Assembly (NCBI RefSeq): GCF_963576545.1
Contig: NC_083648.1
Coordinates: 25,393,042-25,457,041, forward strand
Source of the DNA: Limanda limanda
Lineage: Eukaryota > Chordata > Actinopteri > Pleuronectiformes > Pleuronectidae
DNA length: 64,000 nt
Direction of reading: 5' to 3'
Below are positions 14,188 through 25,600 of this stretch, piece by piece (the first letter of the stretch is position 1; every line of letters begins with the position of its first letter). A program made the position numbers and the translations under genes. The notes under the pieces were generated by a model that saw nothing but the letters and a program-made list of their open reading frames with translations, made no database searches and was not told the DNA's origin.

Positions 14188-14220
14188 TGAGAGAGAGAAA
14201 GAGAGAGGGAGGGAGAGAGA

Positions 14221-14280
<60 letters not shown>
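14188..14280. repeat. (GA)n microsatellite just upstream of ttpa
   Basis: About 93 bases of near-pure GA/GAGAGG repeat, starting 84 bases upstream of the ttpa start codon (14104), in its promoter or 5' UTR. Open frames through it (RERERE, SLSLSL) are repeat artefacts. Confidence 0.95.
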
Positions 14281-14281
<1 letters not shown>

Positions 14282-14649
14282 GTCTCTCAATCAAGTAGGT
14301 TACCATGAAAGTACTCACTCAAATACACTGAACTTAAGTACAAATGTGTGTAACCTGTTCTTCACTGGAGTATTGAGTATAATGTGTCTATCAGGAGGAT
14401 GCACATGTTGTTTTCCTAACGGTTTCTCCCAGCAGCTGTACAGATGTGAAGCTGTGATCCAATGACCCACTGAGCCCCCAGGAGAGCAGTCACTTGACCA
14501 ATCACAATGGTTTCTCTCCCCCACAAACATTTCCTGTAGACGAATACAAATGTCAGATATACAAACAAATCTAACGTCTATGACAAATGGATGCATAACA
14601 ATATTAATTTATTTTGTACAATGTTAGTACTTTGGTTCACTAACACTGC

Positions 14650-15290
14650 TCTCATGCTCCAAATATTTTCAGTGAAAAAGCTCCAATAAACCCACACTCT
14701 ACTTCCTGTTTACTTCCCGGTCTGGCTGCTGATGAAGCACTGAAGGTTATGGGTTCCTTAACAGAGTGAGGAGTTTCATTATGGGAATCGCCTCTGTGAC
14801 CAACTAGGGAAGCTCCGATGACACCGCGTCCGTCATTGACAGACAGGTCGACCATATTACCACTGTTGGCCAGACCCTCATTGATCTTTCTGAGCCGGTT
14901 TCTTTCCGTGTCCATGCAAGGAGGGATGTGATGGTGAAACACTTCACTCACATTTATGTGAGTTTGAGCCAGCCACTGAAAATCTCTCATCATCAGAAGC
15001 CCCAGGTGTACAACAGACATCACTGATGCCATCAGGCCGAGCAGGCGCAGGCATAATCTGACGAAGGCGGCTTTTCCCAGTAGAAAGAGGGAGAGACATT
15101 GTGTGAGACGCGCTGACTTCCCCTCCGTAGCGTGACGTGATATGAGAGCGAGTTTATTTTGGGGCCCAGATATTATGTGCATTGTAGGGTTGCACTCGGC
15201 TCTTTGCCCAGTTCATGCTGAACCCGAGAACCCTGAGATGATTGATCACCAAAGCGGAGTCCCTGACTGCCTGTTTGTAGGAGTGAGAGT
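14650..15290 (-). mobile_element. Retroelement remnant, probably DIRS-like RT/RNase H
   Basis: On the minus strand, 15285-15180 translates to AVRDSALVINHLRVLGFSMN followed by WAKSRVQP, like the end of a DIRS-type reverse transcriptase. After a break, a 176-codon open stretch (15182-14652) contains RLLGLMASVMSVVHLGLLMM, like the start of the DIRS RNase H region. Residues after that are diverged. No ends, tyrosine recombinase or intact ORF are visible, so the class is a judgement from two motifs. Confidence 0.5.
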
Positions 15291-17298
15291 GTAACGGATG
15301 TGGACTTGGAGAAGGACAAGTGACTCAGGGGTTGATTTCCAACTCTTTTATTATTGTAGAAAACATTGATTTGCTGTGCTTATTATTTCTTTCTTTGCTG
15401 TACCTCCGTTCTTAAGCCCTCAGCAATGTAAAACAACCCTGATGGGGGAAGGGGTCGACAGGAAGTATAAGCTTTCGGGGGAACAGAAAAGGTGTCGCAC
15501 AGCAAGGTCATTTCCGCAGGTAGTGTGTATAAAGTAAAATAACTAGTAAAATTCACAAATAATATTAAATTATAACTCTGACACAAGAGCATATCAGTTA
15601 GTCGTCTATGTTTGAAAATGTTCTGATCCCTTTGTTCATCAACAGAGAAATAGCTGCCTCCACACACTTACTGAACACCCTCATTGTCACATGGTCTTAA
15701 AAACTTGGAAAAACTCTCAACACTAAATCCACTGTGTGAAAACTTATAATTATATATATATATATTGTATAAAACAGTCAAGGTGCCGTTATTCATCATG
15801 ACTGTAGTGAGACAGTTCATGTAGAAGCTCACATCTGTTTTGACGTCTCTTCTGCAGATTAAAACACAGTGTTAGAAAATATTTTACACAATAAGTATCA
15901 ATGTTATCTTAAACATGCTAACTCATGTTACTCCTCTGTGGTGTAATAAACGGTGGTGGATCATGATCGTGTTGGCAGCTGATGTTGGACCCTGATGGCG
16001 GTAGTGGATCTCGACGATGGAATGTGGATTATGGTGGCATCTGATCGTGTTGACAGCTGATGGTGGATACTCAGACTTCTTGATACTCACATACTCTGCC
16101 CTTACTGACACTAATTCCTCAATTCATTTACTTTCCATTATGTTACAAATTGTTTATTCTAATCAATGCTGTAAATACTCTTATTTTACTGATGTTATTT
16201 GTTACACGTGGCATCTATTGCACCTCTGTCCGTACTGGGAGAGGGATCCCTCACATGTGGTCAACACTGTCAACACCATAATAACGTAACAACAATTTTA
16301 TATGTTTACAATTTATATATGTTGTATTTGAAGCCAGACCTAGCTCAGTCATATTCACAACTTTTTTCGTAGAAGTAATTTTAAAGGTTTCAGCTGTGTG
16401 CTTTATTTTATTTGAATTAAAACAACATAACTTTAACTTGCCTCATAAAGGGAATAATTAAAACAATTTTATACATATAATTATGCATTTTACAAATAAA
16501 TTAGTTTTATTGAAAGCAGTAAGCCAAGAGCTAAGAATCAGCATCAGAGGAAAGTCATGAGAAGGAGAGAACATGAAGGTTCAAGCCCTTTGGCAGGGTG
16601 ATGAGAAGCAATGAGTGGTGCTCGCTGGTTATCTTATCAGAGACACTTCCTTCTGTTTGTTTGCAGTCTGATTATTTTTTACTTTCCCTGAATTTCTTCC
16701 CTGTCTTCACCATGAAATAATATAATATAAAATAGGTTAATTGGCATTTGGCTGAGAAAATTATTGAATAAAGAAAGAAATTTGAAAACAAGGATAAACA
16801 CTGACTAAAATGAAAAGTGACTGACATGATCATGGACCGATAAATAACCCCAAATTATAGATGTAGGATATCCTCACTGTAAGTTAGGCATAATAGATGA
16901 ATTCACAATGGTCTCAATCAAGTACATGGAATATTGATCATAACTTACATGTTTGGATTGTTGATCAGGTATGATGATGAAGTATGATGACTTTGGGTTT
17001 TAAAAGCTACTAGCAGTCAGTGTAGGTCACACTCTTATAATCGGAGACCAAACGCAGCCATTTCAGGTCTAACTCTTATAAGGCTTGGATCCTAATCAAC
17101 AAGCTCTAGTATGTTTACTTCAGTCAGTAGCAGATTGCCCAATATACCCAACTCGTGTTATTATTGTGACTTGAGACTGTCATGTCTTGTGTGGAAATTA
17201 ATTTAAACCGTATTTTTTTCAGTGAAGATGTAAGTTGATGATATAACTGAAAAAAATTAATAGGAATCTGAATAAAGAATTTATATATCTTATAAACA
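15291..17298. other. Intergenic with a small degenerate tandem repeat
   Basis: No coding exon recognised. At about 15955-16070 a unit of TGATCGTGTTGRCAGCTGAT followed by GKTGGA-like sequence recurs twice with shortened intermediates, forming a small diverged minisatellite. A TA run lies at 15752-15766. The remainder is A/T-rich single-copy-looking DNA. Confidence 0.5.
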
Positions 17299-17300
17299 TA

Positions 17301-18474
17301 CACTGCTCAAAAAAATTAAAGGAAAACTTTGAAAACACATCAGATCTCATTGTGAAAAAAAATTATGTTGGATATTTATACTGATATGGACAGTTTAATG
17401 TCTTAGGAACAAAAGGATGCCCCATCTTTGATGGAAATAAAAGTTTTCAGCCTACAGAGGGCTCAATTTTATAGACACCCCGAAAATCATAGTGAAAAAG
17501 TGATGTGGCAGGCTTGTCCATTTTGCCAAAATTCAATTTCTGCAACTCAAAATGCTTCTCAATATCTTGTGTGGCCCCCACGTGCTAGTATGCATGCTTG
17601 ACAACGTCGCGGCATGCTCCTAATGAGACAACGGATGGTGTCTTGTGGGATGTCCTCCCAGATCTGTCTAAGGGCATTAGTGAGCTCCTGTAAAGTCTGA
17701 CTAGCAACCTGGCGGCGTCTGATGGACCGAAACATAATGTCCCAGAGGTGTTCTATCGGGTTTAGGTCAGGTGATCGTGAGGGCCATTCAATTGCATAAA
17801 TTTCTTCATCCTCCAGGTACTGCCTGCATACCCTTGCCACATGAGGCCGGGCATTATCGTGCATCAGGAGAAACTCAGGACTTACTGCACCAGCGTAGGG
17901 TCTGACCATGGGTTCAAGGATTTCATCCCGATACCTAATAGCAGTAAGACTGCCGTTCTCTAGCCTGTAGAGGTCTGTGCGTCCCTCCATGGATATGCCT
18001 CCCCAGACCATCACTGACCCACCACCAAACCGGTCATGCTGAACGATGTTGCAGGCAGCAGAGCGTTCTCCTTGGCTTCTCCAGACCCTTTCACGTCTAT
18101 CACAGGTGCTCAGGGTGAACCTGCTCTCATCTGTGAAAAGCACAGGGTGACTTCTGTAGGGTTAAGAAATCGCCTCATGCTCCCAGTAGAGATAATGACT
18201 CTAGCTAAAGCCAACACTAATGGAAAACCAGTCGAAGTGATCAAGAGGGAAAAATTTGAAATGGCCTCCATATGCAAAACCACTCCTATTTTGGGGGTCG
18301 TCTCATTGTTGCCCCTCTAGTGCACCTGTTGTTAATTCCATTAACACCAATGCAGCTGAAACTGATTAACAACCCCCTCTGCTACTTAACTGACCAGATA
18401 ATTATCAAAAAAGTGCAATTGAATTCATGCCATACCCTGATAAAAAAGTGTTCCTTTAATTTTTTTGAGCAGTG
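17301..18474 (-). mobile_element. Tc1-like transposon with intact ends, internally deleted
   Basis: Terminal inverted repeats CACTGCTCAAAAAAATTAAA (left) and TTTAATTTTTTTGAGCAGTG (right) are exact reverse complements over 20 bp. They are flanked by TA (17299-17300 and 18475-18476), the Tc1/mariner target duplication. Length is 1174 bp. The transposase runs on the minus strand and lacks its N-terminal third, so the copy is probably non-autonomous but could be moved by an intact relative. Confidence 0.9.
17559..18143 (-). pseudogene. Tc1-like transposase, C-terminal DDE domain only
   Basis: 194 codons open on the minus strand. The DDE catalytic triad is present: first D in LFTDESRF (residues 2-9), second D in LMHDNARPH, and the E of the third block in SPDLNPIEHLWD. 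Full Tc1 transposases are about 340 aa and begin with a paired-like helix-turn-helix DNA-binding domain. None is seen here: only about 330 bp separates this frame from the right end, and that DNA does not read as an HTH. The catalytic domain therefore looks preserved while DNA binding is lost. Confidence 0.88.
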
Positions 18475-18476
18475 TA

Positions 18477-19153
18477 TTAACAGGAAAGGCGATTGACTGT
18501 CATAACCAAGATTTGCCTCAACTCTTCTCTATCACATCTGCGCAGTAAACAAAAAGTTGATCAAGTCAACTTATGGTTCACAATATTATAGTCAAATCGA
18601 AATACACATATAAATACAACATTTTATATTTAGAACTAAATACACATCATCATCGGGTTACAATACCAAAATGAAATTAAAATTATTATTAAAAAAGCAA
18701 TAAAAGATTTAAAAATATATGATCAGGCCTGTCCTACAGCATGTCTTTATATTCTATTATAAATAAAGTTGTTTTATATATTTATTTAGCTCTGTATTAA
18801 CAAATATAAATAAAGTTTATTAATTAATGTATCTATTTATTTAGAGTGTAAGAGTGTCTGGGTCCATGTGTGTCTCTGCCACAGTAGAGGTCCTCACATG
18901 TATGTTTACAAGACATCTCAATCCACTCAGTATTTAGGTGTTTAAATTAATTTCTATATACACTGTACATTCGTTTGCAGTATTTTCTATAGAGTATGAG
19001 GGGGAGAAAGAAGTAACGAAGAACAAATACTTCGCTACTGTACTTAATTAGATTTTTCAGAGGATTGATTACTTTCAATTCAGCAAGACTAGACTGCATG
19101 TGTCCATTGATTTGTCTTCTTCTCAGTACCAGCCCTGTGCAGGTTGGTAACAA
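18477..19153. other. A/T-rich intergenic DNA
   Basis: No exon, repeat end or structured element recognised. It ends at the start of tandem unit A. Confidence 0.5.
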
Positions 19154-19684
19154 AAGAGGAAAACTATCCTAGTTTGTGTGCCTACAACTTTTTTCGTTTT
19201 ACTAAGTTATCAACAGGGTCAACGTGTATCGTTGAAGTTAAAATTCCTACTTTTTTACTCAAGTACATTTCGGAGCCTGTAGTAAAGGAGTTGAATCAGT
19301 ACTTCTACTATTAGTACTATTTTTTTCCACTAGTATCTGTACAATAACTTTAAATCTACAGAGCCATATAGACGCAGTGAAAAGGAATAAATACCTAATT
19401 GTGTGTTTAGGAAGCAAATGAATCCAAAATAAACACTCGACAAGCTCACACATGAAGACGTGCAGAGCCAGGACCGGTGATGGTGGCCTGGAAACCACTG
19501 GACAGAAGTAAGTGGCAGCTTGACTTACTCCAGTCCAGACGGTGGCGCTAACGCACTTCTAACCGACATGTTTAAGACCGCGGAAGGAGTGAGTGTTCAC
19601 GGGTCCACTCCTATGGTCCACTCGCGAAGAGTTCACCAGTGCGACCAGAGACTGTGTGTTAGGTCCCGCTTGTTGGTGTGAGAC

Positions 19685-22600
19685 ATGTCGGGCAGCAGAG
19701 TGATGAGAGCCATCAGAGTGAGTGAGTTTGGAGGCCCGTCAGTTCTCAGCCTGTGTTCCCAGGTGACCGTCCCAAAGCCCGGACCCAGACAGGTGAGACT
19801 AATGATTGATTCATTGCTTTTATTGGTTCTTTAAGAAGAAATGTCAAATATTCACAGGTACCAGCTCCTCATGTGAACTTCTGCTTCAGGGTAGTTTAAA
19901 TATTTTTCTTGGATAACAAACACTTTCCAGTCAGTACATTATTAAAGACAAAAGTTATCAGATGTATTGATAATGAGCGTTTTTATTTGTTGTGTTTGTA
20001 AGTTTCAGCCTCGCAGGTCTCATATGGTGGAACAACACAACCTTGTTAAAGTTTTACTGTGTTCATCACGTGACAACCACAGCAGCTTTATAAAGAACAA
20101 CAAACATGTTTAATATTAAGAGTTTGAAACAGTTTAGGTGTTAAAAAAACGACAGGATGATGAGTCAACCTGGCTGATAGTGTCCTTTAGTGGCACACAT
20201 TTCTAACCACGTATTTAGTATGAACCTTTGAACTGTTGATCCAGCCTTGTCTCTATGACTAAACGTCATAATGCATGAATACAGTCATTATATTAGCCAA
20301 TACAATAGTTAATAACTAATAAGACAACACAGTGTGTTATGAATAGGACAGTAGTAGTATTTTTTTCTGTTGTGCTTGGCCTTGGTTTTCTTGGATGTCT
20401 TATATGTCCATAAAAACCTCAGCATGTTTATTTGTCTGTTTTGAAATAGAACATGTTGATTTCGAACTGTTGGGCCTCTGGCTCTTCCGTGTCTCCTCTG
20501 TAGGTGTTGATCCGTGTCCAGGCCTGTGGCGTGAACCCTGTGGAAACTTACATCCGTGCTGGGACTTTCAGCATGAAACCCACCCTGCCGTACACACCGG
20601 GCACCGATGTAGCTGGAGTGGTGGAAACAGCTGGTGAAGGAGTAGTTGCATTTAAGGTCTGAATGAAAAACACTGCACATTAAAACAGAATTATTGGTGG
20701 ATACAGTTGAAATGAATGAGATATCGTTTAGTAAAAACGACAAGTCCATTTAAAGCATGTATGTAAGTTCATATTCAATTGCGTGTGCGACTGCGTGTGT
20801 GTTGCAGGCAGGAGATCGGGTCTTCACCACAGCCACAGTGTCTGGAGCTTATGCAGAGTTCACTGTAGCAGCTGACGACTGTGTCCACAAACTGCCTGAT
20901 GCTTTAGATTTCACACAGGGAGCAGCCATAGGGATTCCTTACTTCACTGCCTACAGAGCTCTGATTCACAAGTAAGACCATGTCACTATTAGAGGCTGCA
21001 GCTGCATCGTGGTGGTGAACGAACAGATGCATATGAGGCTTCACAGGCCAAGAGCCTTTTTTTTCCCAATTTTCAATATATCCCTCTGTACATTGCACAA
21101 CAATAAGATTGTTATGCAAATTGTTGTTTATATGCTCACAAAAGACATTTAGCTGTTGGTAAAAAATGTCCCAAATACGCTCAGAGTATAAAGAAAATAA
21201 AGTTCGTCACAGGCTCACACACACATCCCAGTGTCATTGAAGTGTTGCTGGTGTATCTTCATATTATATCATTGTCAATCCCAGTGTCAGGCTAAATACA
21301 TGCTTAAATGATATGAGAGCAGTTTGATTGCACAGAACATTTTCTGTATTAACTTTAAACTTCTTTCCTCCACGAACACCATCAGGACAATTCATGAATA
21401 AAGATTAAAGCAGTGACAGTTACATTTGGTACCCATAGATGTAATCATGGTAATATTAACAGCTGCAATGAACCTTGTTGTAATGGCAATAAAAAAATAG
21501 AGCTTCAGGAATAAAATAACCAAGAGAATAGTACTTTATCCTATTTAAATATTTGAACATCTTGTTTTTAATCTATTTCCATTCCTCTTAAAAGTAATGG
21601 AAATGTTTCCTTGTCTTGGGACTGATGTTAGTGGGGAAGTCAGCATGAATTAAAAAAAGAGCAGAGCACATTGATCTGTTCAGGTTTTTTATACAGAAAA
21701 TACAGAGTGATGTTTATTGATATGAAAGAATGTGTTGTGTTACAGAGCCCATTCAAAGGCTGGAGAGACTGTCCTCATCCATGGAGCCAGTGGAGGGGTG
21801 AGAGTTTTTTTCTATTATACAGTTAAAATTATTTCTACATGCTAATTCTCGCGTTCATGTGTGTAGGTGGGTGTGGCTGCGTGTCAGTTGTCCCGTGCTC
21901 TGGGTCTCAGGGTGTTGGGAACAGCAGGGACACCAGAGGGAATGAAGCTGGTCCTCAACAATGGAGCTCACATGGCCTTTAATCACAGAGAACAGGGCTA
22001 CACAGATAAAATCATGGTAAAAGCACAAGTACACAAACACCAGGAAGAAAACTCCTTTTAAACGATGAAGCATTTGAGTCACTGTTGCCTGAATATCTTC
22101 AGCTCACAGCATCACGTGTAGTTTTCTCCATTCACATTTCCAGACAGGTTCTTTTTAAGTGATGTTTGGATTGAATATCTCAGTGGCAGTGAACATGCCA
22201 TGTGTCAGGATACTGTAGAATGATGACTCTGATTGGCAGTGTTGGGGAGTAACGGAATACATGTAACGGCGTTACGTATTTAGAATACAAATTATGAGTA
22301 ACTGTATTCCGTTACAGTTACAAATTAAATAGATGGTATTCAGAATACAGTTACATTGTTGAAATCAGTGGATTACATGACGGTACTTCTCTGTTTCACG
22401 AGTTTAATCACTGTCTCGTAAATCCACCGGAGGCAAAGCCCCCAGGAAGCAGCTGGAGACCAGGGCTGCCGTAAGAGCGCCCGGCCCCCGGCGGCGTGAA
22501 GAAGCCTCACCGCTACCCGCTCGGGACCGTTACAGGCCCCGGGACCTTGGCTCTGAGAGAGTTCCGTCGCTACCAGAAATCTACGGAGCTGCTGATCCGC

Positions 22601-25600
22601 AAGCTGCCCTCCCAGCGCCTGGTGAGAGAAGACCGACCTGCGCTCCCAGAGCTCCGCTGTCATGGCTCTGCAGGAGACCAGCGAGGCACGCAGGGTTCAC
22701 ACCGGACGCTGAAGCGACGCTAAAATAATATCACCCGTTGACCCAGTAGTATAAAAGCATATGGTCACTTGTTGCTCCAACATTAACTGCAACAGCGTCC
22801 CAATTTAATGTCATCCATCTTCAAGAACTTCTCCGCTGTTTGCTCCGTTCAATGTCGGGTGTCGAGGGTAAATTACGTATTCTCCGCCCCCCCCCCCCCC
22901 TCTCTTTATTTAAAACTCCAGGACAACAGAAGGGGAATACAAACTATGGGATGCATGCTTTATCATTTATATCATATAAAATATGTCATCAATATCGTTT
23001 AAAATCCTTTTTCAGTGTGTTTCCTGGAGCGATATGCTCGCGTCAAGCGCAAAAAATAGACCCGACGCCGAAACGATCGCTGCACGGCGCGAGGCAGCCT
23101 TGGCGCAGGGGGGGGTTCAGCCTCCGGTGAGACCCGCACAGAGGTGGGAGTGGATGGGAGCCGGACATCCAGCGGGCCCGCAGCATCGGTGGAGAGAGAG
23201 TTTAAACTGCTGCTGCTCCACTGATTATAACAACGCCAATCATACACTTAAAAAATGCAATACAAACCGGAAGTATTCCAAGTATTCAGAATACGTTACT
23301 CAGATTAGTTAATGTAATGGAATACGTTACAGATTACATTTTTGTGCATGTATTCTGTATTCTGTAACGGAATACGTTTTGAAAGTATCCTTCCCAACAC
23401 TGCTGATTGGTCAGTTGTTATGATGGTGAATTAACCTGGTGAGAAGTGAATCAGCTTCATAACACTGAAACCCCTTGTTCCAGGAAGCCACAGACGGCAG
23501 GGGCGTAGATGTGATAGTGGAGATGCTGTCAAATGTCAACCTGAGCAAAGACCTGGAGATGTTGGCCTACGGAGGACGTGTCACGGTCAGTAGCTGTACA
23601 ATCTGTAGTTCTACCACAGCCAACATCTGGTTCAGTTCCTTCTCAACTTAATAAAAGGTACCACCAGACATCACACAAGGGTTTAGGGTCCAAAGATTTA
23701 ACCCACCTGTCTTCATCTATCAGATCCACAAATTATATTTTCAGGAATATTCAGGAATTGATCATCACACAAAATGCTCTGCAGTTACTTTTTCTAAAAT
23801 GTCAGTTAACGTGAATGAGGAGGCATTGGTTTAGGTAAAATATTGCAATAATAAAGGGATTGTGGTGGGAATTCATCACTAGCTTTACGGTAGTTATAAC
23901 AACAATAAACTGTATTTAAACCACATTTTTCTAAAAAACTTAAAATGTACAAGCAGAAATTTGAGGTGAAAGGGACAAGTCCTTAATTATTAGCTCTACC
24001 TCTCAGACTCATCTCTCACTGACATGGTAAACATATCTTTTGGTTTAGCACGACTTTCCAAGGAAGTCATTATCTCCATCTCCAATGCTAGTCTGGTTTT
24101 TGATGGACCAGGTCCTAAAAGTAGGGGTCAAGGTTAGATGTCTGGTTCTCATCTTTAGGGAGGATTTCTGTGAAGATGACGATGTGCTGTAAACTGTATG
24201 TACAGTAACATGTTGGCTAGCCTGTTAAGCAGCACCGGCTCACGGGCGGGCCGGTGCTGCCGATAAGCCTCAAACATTGTTATTTTCAGAACTGCCTCGT
24301 ACCGCTAGATACTGATGCAACATATCATTAGAAAGCTAAGATTCTTCCGATTCAACTGATGTAAACCATTTCAAGATCCGATCAACACAGCCGGTACAAT
24401 TAACGTCTCAGTCAAGTCACTAACACAAAAAAAACAATCACAAAGTCGACGTCACTCACCTAAGAAGCATCAGATTAATCCACAGATCGATAACATTCCA
24501 ACGAAAACAGTCTTGGTACATTGCCATAGGTCCAGACGATCCAATCCAGTAAGATAATCAGTCCAAAACACACTATTACATCAAAGAATAGCCACAGTCA
24601 GCTGTTGCGTAATCTCAGCGCAGCCAGCATCAAGATGTAAACAACATGAAAGATGTTTATTTGTATACATTTTAAACCATATGACCGGTTTTGCCTCCTT
24701 TATATAAAAGTATGATTTTGAGTGTAAAAGAAGCCTTTTTAGCCAAGGTGGTTACCATAATTCCAAATGGCCTTTGTGGAAAACGCCTAGACATGCCCTT
24801 AGGAAAAAATCTGTGAAATATTCATTTTCTGTGGTATTGTTATCAAATTTGAACCACGGCTAGTCAAGGCTTCATGCTAGGGTCCCAGTGTGTTTTCCAG
24901 CTCGTAAGTCCCAGCTAGAGTCTTCTGCAGGCATCTGTTTAACAAAAATTATTCAGGCGGAAATAAAAACCTTCTACTTCACTGTGTTCCAACTGCTATT
25001 ACTCAATGTCAGTAGCACTTAGACTGATTCTGACTGTTGGGGGGGAAAGTTACCTTTCAAAGAGACCAAGCTCATGCATGTACTCCAAATGGTTCAAGAA
25101 CAGCTTTCAATTTACTTTCGGTACTCCTCAGACAGGCATTTTAGGTGAATCTCACCCGCTGCTTAAGAGGCTAGCATGTTGCCTGTGTACAGATGATGTT
25201 AGGATAACACTTTTTTCTGAGCTTAGTGTGTTCTCCACTTAACACGGCACACTTGAGGTGCAGCTGCAACAGAAATAAAGCTTCAGGTGGCAAACAGTGA
25301 TGCATTCAGAATTTTGCTGAAACGTCCAAGATGGAATAGTACAAGCCACATGCTTTATGTCTACATTTGTGAATCAATTAACTGACTCTAAAAAGTTGAT
25401 TATAAGGGCCTTAATTGAGACTACACTACTTATCTCGTTTTATGAAATGCTTGAACAAATGTCTTTGTTTAATCTCTGTGGATTTTTAAAGTGTGATGAT
25501 TGTATTTCTATATTTTTGTCTTATTTTGTCATTTTTGATATGGACCTATGACTCTGAAATATAGCTAAACAAATAAATCCACATGTAAATCATAGAAGAG

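Noticed and set aside
14088..14318. Open frames rich in Arg-Glu or Ser-Leu repeats
   Set aside because: They are translations of the GA microsatellite next to ttpa, not genes.
19259..19498. Minus-strand frame conserved upstream of both cryz copies
   Set aside because: Conservation is explained by the duplication. It overlaps the shared 5' flank and shows no family features.
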